From: CAVPDE01 sp964580575
GTDB lineage: Bacteria > Desulfobacterota > DSM-4660 > Desulfatiglandales > HGW-15
Reading direction: 5' to 3'
Assembly: GCA_964580575.1 (NCBI GenBank)
Contig: CAZOLJ010000128.1
Coordinates: forward strand, 1-8,342
Length of the DNA: 8,342 bases
Position numbers and translations under genes: made by a program. The notes below the pieces were generated by a model. The model saw nothing but the letters and a program-made list of their open reading frames with translations, ran no database searches and was not told where the DNA came from. This document shows positions 1 through 6,440 of the stretch, in pieces (the stretch's first letter is position 1; every line of letters starts with the position of its first letter).

Positions 1-1
1 A

Positions 2-754
2 ACTCTTTCGGTCCGGCAGTCTTTCTTTGTGCTGCCGAAAAGATATGAGACACCCTCTGTTCAGCTCCCAGGTACCGGGAAGTATAATCCAGGGGGAGTT
101 GCGCTTGCCTCCTCAGTGGGCGATTCGGAGGAGTTCATGTCCATGAGAGATTACCGCCCTGGGGACCCTCTGCGCAAGATACACTGGAAGAGCTGGGCCA
201 AGACTGACAGGCCCATTGTCAAAGAGTACCAGGATGAGTTTTTTGTCAGGCACGCTTTGATTCTGGATACCTTTCAGGATACGGAATACGGAGAGGCCTT
301 TGAAGAGGCAGTGTCTGTTGCAGCGTCCTTTGCCTGCTCCATCCAAACTCAGGACTCCTTACTTGACCTCATGTTTGTGGGCACAGAGGTCTACTGCTTC
401 ACTTCCGGCCGCGGAATTGCCTACACGGACAGGATGCTTGAAATCCTAGCGGCTGTCAGGCCTTGCACGGATCAGCCGTTCAGCCGACTACCTCCCCTGG
501 TCTTTGAACGGGCGACTCTTCTGAGCGGGTGCATCTGCGTCCTTCTTTCATGGGATGAGGAAAGAAAGATTTTCATCCGCAAGCTGGAAACCATGGGAGT
601 GCCCGTAATCGTCCTGGTTGTGACGGAACATCCAACCTCTCAATCGGTCGGCAGTTATTCAGATGGATGGCAGCCAAGGCATTTCATCACCCTGAGGCCA
701 GGCAGGATCGGAGAAGGGTTGGCACGCCTAGGAAGACTCCGCCACTACTCATAG
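2..754 (+). CDS. DUF58 domain-containing protein, 5'-truncated by the window edge
   Basis: The reading frame is open from base 2 with no stop, so the gene begins outside the window and the GTG at 29 is probably internal. The hallmark DUF58 segment lies at about 140-230: an RDYRPGDPLRKIHWK block, then conserved basic and acidic residues (AKTDRPIVKEY) and a hydrophobic strand ending in Asp (HALILD), as in the von Willebrand A-like fold of the family. The C-terminus (RPGRIGEGLARL) looks complete. DUF58 proteins are usually encoded between a MoxR-type AAA+ ATPase gene and a membrane transglutaminase gene; their biochemical role is poorly defined. Here the 3' end overlaps the downstream transglutaminase frame by 88 bp, which supports cotranscription. 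The expected MoxR gene would lie left of the window. No internal damage is seen in the visible part. Confidence 0.88.
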   Translation, partial: TLSVRQSFFVLPKRYETPSVQLPGTGKYNPGGVALASSVGDSEEFMSMRDYRPGDPLRKIHWKSWAKTDRPIVKEYQDEFFVRHALILDTFQDTEYGEAFEEAVSVAASFACSIQTQDSLLDLMFVGTEVYCFTSGRGIAYTDRMLEILAAVRPCTDQPFSRLPPLVFERATLLSGCICVLLSWDEERKIFIRKLETMGVPVIVLVVTEHPTSQSVGSYSDGWQPRHFITLRPGRIGEGLARLGRLRHYS

Positions 755-1599
755 GCGCGGCAGTCCTGTTCTGGGGCTGGCAGACAGGACTCCTGTTCGT
801 TGCTGCTGTCATGACGCTGATTCTGGAAGGATCGCGTCTTGTGAGCTTGCGGTTTGAGTTTTCACGAGAAGATGTCAACCGTTTCTCCGATTTGAGCAGT
901 ATCCTCTTCGGAGGGATGTTCATTTATCTCCTGATCGCAGGAAGGTCCTCCCAGTTGGTTCTCACCCTTATTACGTGGCTACCCATGGCGCTCAAGGCGG
1001 AAGAAGGCCCCGGATTTATGAAATTCAGGGTTCGGTTTGGTGGAGGTAGCGCATTGGATTCCTCGCCGGATGAGGGAGACCTGCTTATTCCCCCGGAGGA
1101 GACGGCCGCAGTCTCAAGAATAGCACGGCAACTCGATTTCAAATCTGCATCCCCTAAGGATGCCATTCAGCGATTGTCACAGTATTTTCAGGGTAATTTC
1201 ACATATTCACTGTATCTCGATGGGAGAAAATCGGAGGCAACACCTCTTGCGAATTTTCTTCTCAACTCAAGGAAGGGGCCCTGTGAGTTCTTTGCCACGG
1301 CAACAGTCCTTCTTCTGCGTGCAGCAAGGATCCCGGCGCGCTATGCGGTTGGCTATTCTGTACAAGAATTCAGTGATTCCGAGGACTGCTTTGTAGTACG
1401 GGCAAGACATGCCCACGCGTGGACACTTGTCTATGTTGACGGAATGTGGCGTGATTTGGATACTACTCCGGCATCATGGGCAACAGCGGAAGAAGAAGCC
1501 ACATCCTTCTTGGAGCCATTGAAGGATCTCCTTTCCTACGCCCTTTTCAAGTTTAGTGAGTGGCGATGGACTGAAAAGAAAATGAGGCTTACGAACTAG
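667..1599 (+). CDS. Membrane transglutaminase-like protein (TgpA/DUF3488 type), shortened and ended by a premature TAG
   Basis: This 310-residue product carries a transglutaminase-like cysteine-protease fold. The likely catalytic residues are Cys206 (RKGPCEFFATA), His250 (ARHAHAW) and Asp265 (WRDLDTTP). Residues 26-108 hold about three or four hydrophobic segments, so the protein is membrane-bound with the catalytic domain presumably periplasmic. ATG 667 is chosen because it leads straight into the conserved KTPPLLIGAAVLFWGWQTG start; it overlaps the DUF58 gene by 88 bp and lacks a clear ribosome site, consistent with coupling. Two oddities suggest decay. From memory, relatives of this type have several hundred more residues between the N-terminal helices and the EGPG...DEGDLLIP segment, here joined near residue 107. 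The frame also stops at TAG 1597-1599, just before the membrane helix that normally follows the catalytic domain. The full-length family function is not established; the gene may be non-functional here. Confidence 0.8.
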   Translation: MAAKAFHHPEARQDRRRVGTPRKTPPLLIGAAVLFWGWQTGLLFVAAVMTLILEGSRLVSLRFEFSREDVNRFSDLSSILFGGMFIYLLIAGRSSQLVLTLITWLPMALKAEEGPGFMKFRVRFGGGSALDSSPDEGDLLIPPEETAAVSRIARQLDFKSASPKDAIQRLSQYFQGNFTYSLYLDGRKSEATPLANFLLNSRKGPCEFFATATVLLLRAARIPARYAVGYSVQEFSDSEDCFVVRARHAHAWTLVYVDGMWRDLDTTPASWATAEEEATSFLEPLKDLLSYALFKFSEWRWTEKKMRLTN

Positions 1600-1998
1600 T
1601 TGGGATGGCTTCTTATTCCTCTGGCCATTTTTGTATTGAAAAGATTCTATTCAAGAAAACAGCACAGAAAAGAGCAGGAAAAGAAGAGAGAAGAACAGGT
1701 CGAAGCTGTCAGAAAGGGGATTGATTCACCGTTCTATCTGATCGAAGAGAAGCTGAGTAGATCAGGTTATGGCCGCCGTGCGTCTGAGACCTTGACCGAC
1801 TGGTTGACGCGGATAGAAACAGTGCATCCGCAGTCAGTCTTTTCTAAGTATACGATGACCCTTTTGACTCCCGCCTATCTCCTTCAACCGAGACTTCGAC
1901 CATTCCGGAAAATGATCATAACCTCCAGACCAGTTGTCGGGGAGCAGGTCAGAGGTGAGCGGATTTCCTTCGTTGACCCAAGCCAGAAATGGCCCTAG
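1600..1998 (+). pseudogene. Detached C-terminal part of the transglutaminase gene (membrane helix plus cytoplasmic tail)
   Basis: This frame continues directly, without shift, from the transglutaminase gene after its TAG codon. It opens with a hydrophobic helix (LGWLLIPLAIFVL) and a basic stop-transfer stretch (KRFYSRKQHRKEQEKKR). A cytoplasmic tail follows with the pattern FYLIEEKLSRSGYGRRASETLTDWLTRIE, matching the DUF4129-like tail that normally closes TgpA-type proteins. The only start at its 5' end is a TTG immediately after the stop, with no ribosome-binding site, so independent expression is unlikely. The tail normally ends with a motif like RYRFDPxG; here a similar NRDFDHSG is found only in another frame, at about 1886-1909, suggesting a second lesion by frameshift near 1860-1885. 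I therefore call it a pseudogene fragment rather than a separate gene. Confidence 0.65.
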
Positions 1999-2024
1999 GA
2001 TGCAGAGAGATCACAATCGATTCA

Positions 2025-2030
2025 AAGGAG
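2025..2030 (+). promoter_or_regulatory. Ribosome-binding site deciding the MFS transporter start
   Basis: AAGGAG lies 14 bases before ATG 2045. The spacing is longer than ideal, but it is the only good Shine-Dalgarno match here. It favours ATG 2045 over the in-frame ATG at 2000 and a TTG at 1934, which would add a non-hydrophobic extension overlapping the preceding gene remnant. Confidence 0.5.
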
Positions 2031-2044
2031 TTTGGGCAACAGAC

Positions 2045-3334
2045 ATGAAACGTCGGTCCCCTATCTTTTACGGTTGGTACCTTGTCTTAACATGCATCAT
2101 CGGCATGGTTCTCATCTATGGGATTCGGCATTCTTTTTCGGTGTTCTTCACCCCCATTCTGTCGGAGTTTGGCTGGGGCCGCGGAAACGTGGCCATGATG
2201 CTTTCGCTGAACATCCTGATCTACGGTTTCATTGCTCCTGTGGCCGGATTTTTTTCCAATCGCTGGCGGCCCAGGGTCACCATGCCTGTGGGAGTCCTGG
2301 TTCTAGCCCTGGCCACAGCAGGGTGCGCCTTCGCTTCGGAATTGCGGCATTTCTATATCCTATTTGGAATCCTGATGCCCCTGGGAACCGCTTTCTGCGG
2401 CTGGCCGATTTACGCTCCCTCTTTGATGAATTGGTTTTACAAAAAAAGGGGATTGGTTTTGGGCTTCGCGCAGATGGGCGGAGGGTTGAGTGTGGCCTAC
2501 GCCATGTTTGTGGGATTCGCCATCGAAAAAGTGGGCTGGCGAGTTTCCTTTCTGATCCTGGCCGGAACATTGATCACACTCTTTCTCCCTTTGGTCTTTC
2601 TCTTCTTTTACTCTCACCCTCGAGATAAAGGATCGCCGCCTTATGGATCGGATGCGCCTGCAATCGGTGTCCGAGCCCCTAAAAAAGAAGACGACAATGG
2701 AGAGAAAACTGTCGGCGAAAGAACGCTTTCCCAGATATTTAGATCTTCGCAGCTTTGGCTTTTAGTCCTGTCCTATGCGCTGAGCTGGGGTCTCGCACTC
2801 TATATGATCCTGGCGCATCAAGTTCGGTTTCTTCAAGACGCAGGCTTCAGCACTTTGTACAGCTCTTCCATGTTAGCTCTTTTCGGCATCATGGCGAGCC
2901 TAGGGCAGGCCACAGGCTTCCTTTCGGATTGGATCGGCCGAGAGAAAGCGATGACCGTGGCAACGAGTGCTTCGTTAATCGGGATTACGGCCCTTCTTCT
3001 GATTCGGGACACCTCTCAGCCCTGGCTGCTCTATGTTTTTTCCGTTTCCTGCGGATATGGGGCAGGGTTGGTGACTCCCACAATTTTTGCAGCCTCGGCA
3101 GATATTTTTCATGGCCGTCATTTCGGCACAGTGGGAGGACTCTTGCTTGGAGGCATGGGGGTCGGCAGTATCCTGGGTCCTTGGTTCGGGGGTTTTTTGC
3201 ATGACCTCTGGGGCTCCTATACTATTGCCTTTGTCCTCTGCATGACGAGCCTGATAGCGTCCTGCCTTCTTTTATGGGCCGCGGCTCCCCGGAGGGTATC
3301 TCACGATGCCCTGGCACGCCATCGCTTTCCTTGA
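2045..3334 (+). CDS. MFS transporter, monocarboxylate / oxalate-formate antiporter-like
   Basis: This 429-residue protein is a 12-helix major facilitator. It begins with the FYGWYLVLTCIIGM segment typical of the bacterial monocarboxylate and oxalate/formate exchanger branch. It has the loop motif after helix 2 (GFFSNRWRPR) and its repeat in the second half (GFLSDWIGREKAM). A hydrophilic central loop (about residues 195-235, rich in charged residues) separates the two six-helix halves. The C-terminal half shows the GTVGGLLLGGMGVGSILGP pattern of helix 11 in this family. It should act in the inner membrane, moving a small organic anion such as a carboxylate; the substrate cannot be read from the sequence. 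It begins 46 bases after the transglutaminase remnant and is not obviously part of that operon. Its stop codon overlaps the -35 box of the next promoter. It looks intact. Confidence 0.9.
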   Translation: MKRRSPIFYGWYLVLTCIIGMVLIYGIRHSFSVFFTPILSEFGWGRGNVAMMLSLNILIYGFIAPVAGFFSNRWRPRVTMPVGVLVLALATAGCAFASELRHFYILFGILMPLGTAFCGWPIYAPSLMNWFYKKRGLVLGFAQMGGGLSVAYAMFVGFAIEKVGWRVSFLILAGTLITLFLPLVFLFFYSHPRDKGSPPYGSDAPAIGVRAPKKEDDNGEKTVGERTLSQIFRSSQLWLLVLSYALSWGLALYMILAHQVRFLQDAGFSTLYSSSMLALFGIMASLGQATGFLSDWIGREKAMTVATSASLIGITALLLIRDTSQPWLLYVFSVSCGYGAGLVTPTIFAASADIFHGRHFGTVGGLLLGGMGVGSILGPWFGGFLHDLWGSYTIAFVLCMTSLIASCLLLWAAAPRRVSHDALARHRFP

Positions 3335-3359
3335 CACACCGACGCCGATTCCGTATAGT
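3331..3359 (+). promoter_or_regulatory. Near-consensus sigma70 promoter
   Basis: TTGACA (3331-3336, perfect -35), a 17-base spacer, and TATAGT (3354-3359, 5 of 6 matches to TATAAT). Transcription would start near 3366, about 42 bases before the membrane-protein ATG at 3408. The -35 box overlaps the TGA stop of the MFS gene (3332-3334). This marks a new transcription unit for the membrane protein and radical SAM genes, independent of read-through from the transporter. Confidence 0.75.
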
Positions 3360-3392
3360 CCACGCTACCGAATCCCGGATTCAGCTATTTCT

Positions 3393-3398
3393 GAAAGG
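3393..3398 (+). promoter_or_regulatory. Ribosome-binding site deciding the membrane-protein start
   Basis: GAAAGG sits 9 bases before ATG 3408. An upstream in-frame ATG at 3306 would place the start before the promoter and inside the MFS gene, and would add 34 residues with no membrane character, so 3408 is preferred. Confidence 0.55.
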
Positions 3399-3407
3399 TC
3401 ATATCAA

Positions 3408-4085
3408 ATGGATCAGTCCGCAAGACCTCACGTCATTCGCGCAATCAGCGTCATCAAAGGGAATGCTTCTTTACTTGTTGTGCCCTCTGTGATCATTGGC
3501 GCATCCTATTTGTCCTTTCTTTTTCCGGAGGGGCTCGGCGGCCTCTTGGCTTTAGGCTCTGTTCTTGCAACCTTGATTGTGTATCCCGTGATGTATGGGC
3601 GATTTACCGAGATTCTCAGCGGGCAAGTTCCTGTCTCTTGGGGGGAGCTCTTGCGCCGGCACTGGTTGAATTTCGTTACTGTGAGCCTCGTCTTGCATAT
3701 TCCCCTGTTCCTCTGGATTCTAATCGTTTACTCCACCGGGGTGGCGGCCGGCACGCTGACTTTCTTGCTCTACGGGTTGATCAATGTATTGAGCCTCTAC
3801 GTTATCCCTCTGGTATTTCTCACACGAGAGAGATTCTCTTGCATACCGCTTGGGATTAAGTGCCTGATCGGAAACTTTCACTTCAGTCTGCCCCTCGTTT
3901 TTCTTTCAATCCTTTCCATTGCCTTAAGTTTTTCCATGGGACACAGCGGCGCAGACTCCCCTTTGCCTCCCTCTTCTGCCTTGGGGGGGCTTGTGGTCAC
4001 TTTTCTGACGGTTGCCGTGGACTTTGTGGTCTTCGTGGCTGCTTGCCTGGTGTTGAAGGAAAAGCTTTTCGAAAGCGGGGTCTGA
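3408..4085 (+). CDS. Six-helix integral membrane protein of unknown function
   Basis: I do not recognise a named family. The 225-residue product starts at ATG 3408, supported by GAAAGG 9 bases upstream and a strong promoter just before it. About six hydrophobic segments are visible, near residues 20-38, 43-64, 88-110, 113-137, 158-176 and 193-214. A short amphipathic loop after helix 2 (GRFTEILSGQVPVSWGELLRRHW) resembles the interfacial loops of small uncharacterised multi-pass proteins in which helices flank a conserved SW/LxRxxW segment. No catalytic or metal-binding motif is evident. The radical SAM gene starts 22 bases after its stop and shares the same apparent promoter, so the two are probably cotranscribed. 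A role alongside that enzyme, for instance in membrane placement or transport, is only a guess from position. Confidence 0.75.
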   Translation: MDQSARPHVIRAISVIKGNASLLVVPSVIIGASYLSFLFPEGLGGLLALGSVLATLIVYPVMYGRFTEILSGQVPVSWGELLRRHWLNFVTVSLVLHIPLFLWILIVYSTGVAAGTLTFLLYGLINVLSLYVIPLVFLTRERFSCIPLGIKCLIGNFHFSLPLVFLSILSIALSFSMGHSGADSPLPPSSALGGLVVTFLTVAVDFVVFVAACLVLKEKLFESGV

Positions 4086-4107
4086 CGGCACAGGCAGGGA
4101 TGACGTC

Positions 4108-5382
4108 ATGGCCAAAGCCTCGCGACCCTATCAGATTTTTGCCAAGCCCACTGGCTTCCTCTGCAACCTCAGTTGTGACTACTGTTACTACCTGAAGAAA
4201 CAAAGCCTCTATCCTGATGAAGACTCTTTTCTCATGCCGGACGATCTACTGGAGGAGTACATTGTCCAGCACATTGAAACCTGCCCCGAGCAGGTAATCC
4301 CTTTTTCCTGGCATGGCGGGGAACCGACCCTGCTCGGACTGGATTACTTCCACAGAATCGACGAATTGCAGCGAAAACACCAACCCCCTCACCGCCGGAT
4401 CATCAATGGGATTCAGACCAACGGCACCCTCATTGACGAGGAATGGTGCCGCTTCCTGGCTGCAGAGAAGTTTGCTGTTGGCATTAGCCTGGACGGGCCG
4501 CAGGAAATGCATGACAGCCATCGCCTTACCAAGGGAGGGAAACCGACGCATAGCCAGGCCATGCGCGGATATGAACTCCTGCGTAACTGCGGAATCACCT
4601 GTGACATTCTGTGCGTGGTCCACAGCCACAATGTCAACCATGCCACTGAGGTTTACCGTTTTTTCAAACAGATCAAAGCAACCCAAATCGGATTCTTACC
4701 GTTGGTGGAGTCCCGGGCGGATATCGATGGAGGCGTAAGCCCTTTGAGCGTACCCTCTGAGGCCTTTGGCGCTTTTCTCTGCACCATCTTCGATGAGTGG
4801 ATGAGCAAGGATATCGGGCAGGTCAACATTCAAATCTTCGAGGAATCGGCAAGAGCGGCTATGGGGCAAGAACACACCTTGTGCATCTTTAAGAAAACCT
4901 GCGGTGATGTTCCTGTGATCGAGCACAATGGAGATTTCTTTTCCTGCGATCACTTCGTCGGCAGGGAACACCTCTTGGGGAATATTCGTGAGAGCCGATT
5001 GGCCGATCTTATCGAAAGTCCTACCCAGAGGGCATTCGGCCAGGCCAAATGGGACACCTTACCCCGTTATTGTCTGGAATGCGAGGTCCTCAATCTTTGT
5101 AACGGAGGGTGCCCGAAGGATCGCATTCTGCGGACACCCGAAGGTGAAGCAGGGCTGAACTATCTGTGTGCGGGGTTCAAGCGCTTCTTTACCCACTGCC
5201 GGCCTTTTCTCAAAGAGCTCTCCGCCCTTCGGACTCAAGAGGCTGCCCAAAAACAACAGCCCCATCGCCCCGCCGCCCGTGACAGCGCGCCTCCCAGAAT
5301 AGGCCGCAACGATCCCTGCCCTTGCGGCAGCGGCAAGAAGTACAAGAAATGCTGCATGGGAAAGTCAACCGCTCTCGGCTGA
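4108..5382 (+). CDS. Radical SAM/SPASM enzyme, anaerobic sulfatase-maturase type, with C-terminal SEC-C motif
   Basis: This 424-residue enzyme has the radical SAM cluster motif CX3CX2C (Cys19, Cys23, Cys26), an SAM-binding GGEPT (70-74), QTNGTL (103-108) and SLDGP (127-131). Its C-terminal half has eight cysteines (259, 265, 280, 322, 325, 331, 335, 354). As I recall it, this is almost exactly the spacing of the two auxiliary 4Fe-4S clusters in Clostridium perfringens anSME. Asp281, just after Cys280, corresponds to that enzyme's proposed catalytic Asp277. Known anSMEs oxidise a Cys or Ser of type I sulfatases to formylglycine in the cytoplasm without oxygen. A linker rich in Gln, Pro and Ala (about 376-397) leads to a SEC-C zinc motif (RNDPCPCGSGKKYKKCC, 400-416). 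ATG 4108 follows an AGGCAGGGA ribosome site. No sulfatase is encoded in the window, so the substrate is unproven. Confidence 0.9.
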   Translation: MAKASRPYQIFAKPTGFLCNLSCDYCYYLKKQSLYPDEDSFLMPDDLLEEYIVQHIETCPEQVIPFSWHGGEPTLLGLDYFHRIDELQRKHQPPHRRIINGIQTNGTLIDEEWCRFLAAEKFAVGISLDGPQEMHDSHRLTKGGKPTHSQAMRGYELLRNCGITCDILCVVHSHNVNHATEVYRFFKQIKATQIGFLPLVESRADIDGGVSPLSVPSEAFGAFLCTIFDEWMSKDIGQVNIQIFEESARAAMGQEHTLCIFKKTCGDVPVIEHNGDFFSCDHFVGREHLLGNIRESRLADLIESPTQRAFGQAKWDTLPRYCLECEVLNLCNGGCPKDRILRTPEGEAGLNYLCAGFKRFFTHCRPFLKELSALRTQEAAQKQQPHRPAARDSAPPRIGRNDPCPCGSGKKYKKCCMGKSTALG

Positions 5383-5394
5383 AGCCGAAAGATT

Positions 5395-5523
5395 GAGGGA
5401 CAAAGGGGCAGAGATGCAAAGGGTAAAGGAAAGAAGAAGTCTTCTGCTTTGTCCCTCTGTGCCTGTGTGACTATGTCCCTTGTTTTGCTTTGTGCCTGTG
5501 TGCCTTTGTCCCTATGTGCCTTT
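5395..5523. repeat. Two facing arrays of degenerate 8-bp repeats in a convergent intergenic region
   Basis: On the right (5451-5523), GTSCCTNT-like units recur every 8 bases at 5451, 5459, 5467, 5475, 5492, 5500, 5508 and 5516, with one degenerate 9-base unit at 5483. On the left (5395-5426), about four units match the reverse complement (NAGGGNCA-like). GAGGGACAAAG (5395-5405) is a perfect inverted repeat of CTTTGTCCCTC (5447-5457), so a transcript in either direction could fold into a hairpin. The array lies between the radical SAM stop and the hydrolase stop and could help end both transcripts, although no T-run follows. The period of 8 is not a codon multiple, so it is not coding. Confidence 0.75.
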
Positions 5524-6382
5524 AGGGCTTCAGCTTTTCTTTCAGAAAAGCGATGGTCCTCTGCCAGGCAAGCTGCGCCGCCTCCTTGTTATATCTTGTG
5601 GGAGCCATGTCATTGTTGAACGCGTGTTGAGCCCCCTCATAGACATAGATTCTGTAATTCACGCCGGCGGCCTTTAGGGCTGCTTCAAAGGCAGGGATAC
5701 CGGCATTGATTCGTTCATCCATTCCGGCATAGTGCAAGAGCAATGACGCTTTGATTTTGGGTACATCTTCGGGTGCAGGCGCAGCCCCGTAATAGGGAAC
5801 AGCCGCAACCAAGTCCGGGGAATGAACAGCCACCTGGCTGGCCATTGCCCCTCCCCAGCAGAAGCCCACGACTCCCACTTTCCCTGTGGACAGGGGATGG
5901 GTCTTCAAATACTTGACTGCGGCCACGAAGTTCTTTGTGTTTTTTTCTTTGTCCAGTTGTCCCAAGAGCGCAGGAGCCTTCTCGGAATCTTCCGGTGTCC
6001 CGCCGAGGGGGGACAGGGCGTCCGGCGCCAAGGCCAAGAATCCCTCCAGAGCAATGCGCCTAGTCACGTTTTCAATGTGAGCATTGAGGCCTCTATTCTC
6101 GTGGATCACGACTACACCAGGAAGTTTTGCATCGCCTTTGGGCCTCGCGAAATAGGCACGGACTTCCCCTGTTTGGCCGGGGTACTTGACATACTCCGCA
6201 ATCAGGCGGACATCATCTTTTGCTGTGATTTGAGCCCAGGCCGCATTCCTTCCCAGCAAAGGAAGCAGCGCACTGGCAGCGGCAGTGCCGCCGGCAACCA
6301 AGGCGAGTCTTTTTAGGAATTCACGCCGATCCAATGATCCATGACAATACTTTTCATACAAATCGACAACTTCTTGATGCAT
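5522..6382 (-). CDS. Tat-exported dienelactone hydrolase family protein
   Basis: This 286-residue alpha/beta hydrolase has the Cys-Asp-His triad of the dienelactone hydrolase family: Cys175 in GFCWGG, Asp222 in AGMDERI and His253 in AQHAFNN. Glu95 in IHENRG corresponds to the conserved active-site Glu. The N-terminus is a twin-arginine signal: DRREFLKRL (18-26), a hydrophobic Ala/Leu/Gly stretch, and a likely cleavage site after AWA (48-50). The folded enzyme should therefore reach the periplasm, unlike the classical cytoplasmic enzyme of chloroaromatic degradation. Family members cleave lactones or small esters; the substrate here is unknown. ATG 6382 is supported by AAAGGAGA about 7 bases upstream. 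The amidase gene lies upstream on the same strand, 216 bp away with a repeat between them, so cotranscription is possible but not shown. The stop codon abuts the 8-bp repeat array. Confidence 0.92.
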   Translation of the reverse strand: MHQEVVDLYEKYCHGSLDRREFLKRLALVAGGTAAASALLPLLGRNAAWAQITAKDDVRLIAEYVKYPGQTGEVRAYFARPKGDAKLPGVVVIHENRGLNAHIENVTRRIALEGFLALAPDALSPLGGTPEDSEKAPALLGQLDKEKNTKNFVAAVKYLKTHPLSTGKVGVVGFCWGGAMASQVAVHSPDLVAAVPYYGAAPAPEDVPKIKASLLLHYAGMDERINAGIPAFEAALKAAGVNYRIYVYEGAQHAFNNDMAPTRYNKEAAQLAWQRTIAFLKEKLKP

Positions 6383-6440
6383 CCTTTCTCTCCTTTCTTT
6401 GAAGAATGCTTACTCGGCAAAAAGCCCTGAACGTGCTTCT

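Noticed and set aside
2032..2628. Long open frames overlapping the MFS gene on both strands
   Set aside because: They are compositional shadows of the transporter: no family motifs, and the MFS frame has full helix patterning.
4094..4108. GCAGGGATGACGTCA before the radical SAM start resembles the right end of the 100-bp repeat, and TGACGTCA is a perfect 8-bp palindrome
   Set aside because: Too short and imperfect to call a repeat remnant or operator; it works simply as the ribosome-binding region.
4840..4845. Glu-Glu (245-246) considered as a changed catalytic Asp in the maturase
   Set aside because: Cysteine spacing places the catalytic-type Asp directly after Cys280 (Asp281), where it is conserved.
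5375..5388. TCGGCT-GA-AGCCGA hairpin at the radical SAM stop as a terminator
   Set aside because: Short stem, tiny loop containing the stop codon, and no following T-run.
5822..6316. Plus-strand 164-residue frame opposite the hydrolase
   Set aside because: Antisense to a clearly conserved catalytic gene, with no recognisable domain or ribosome site.
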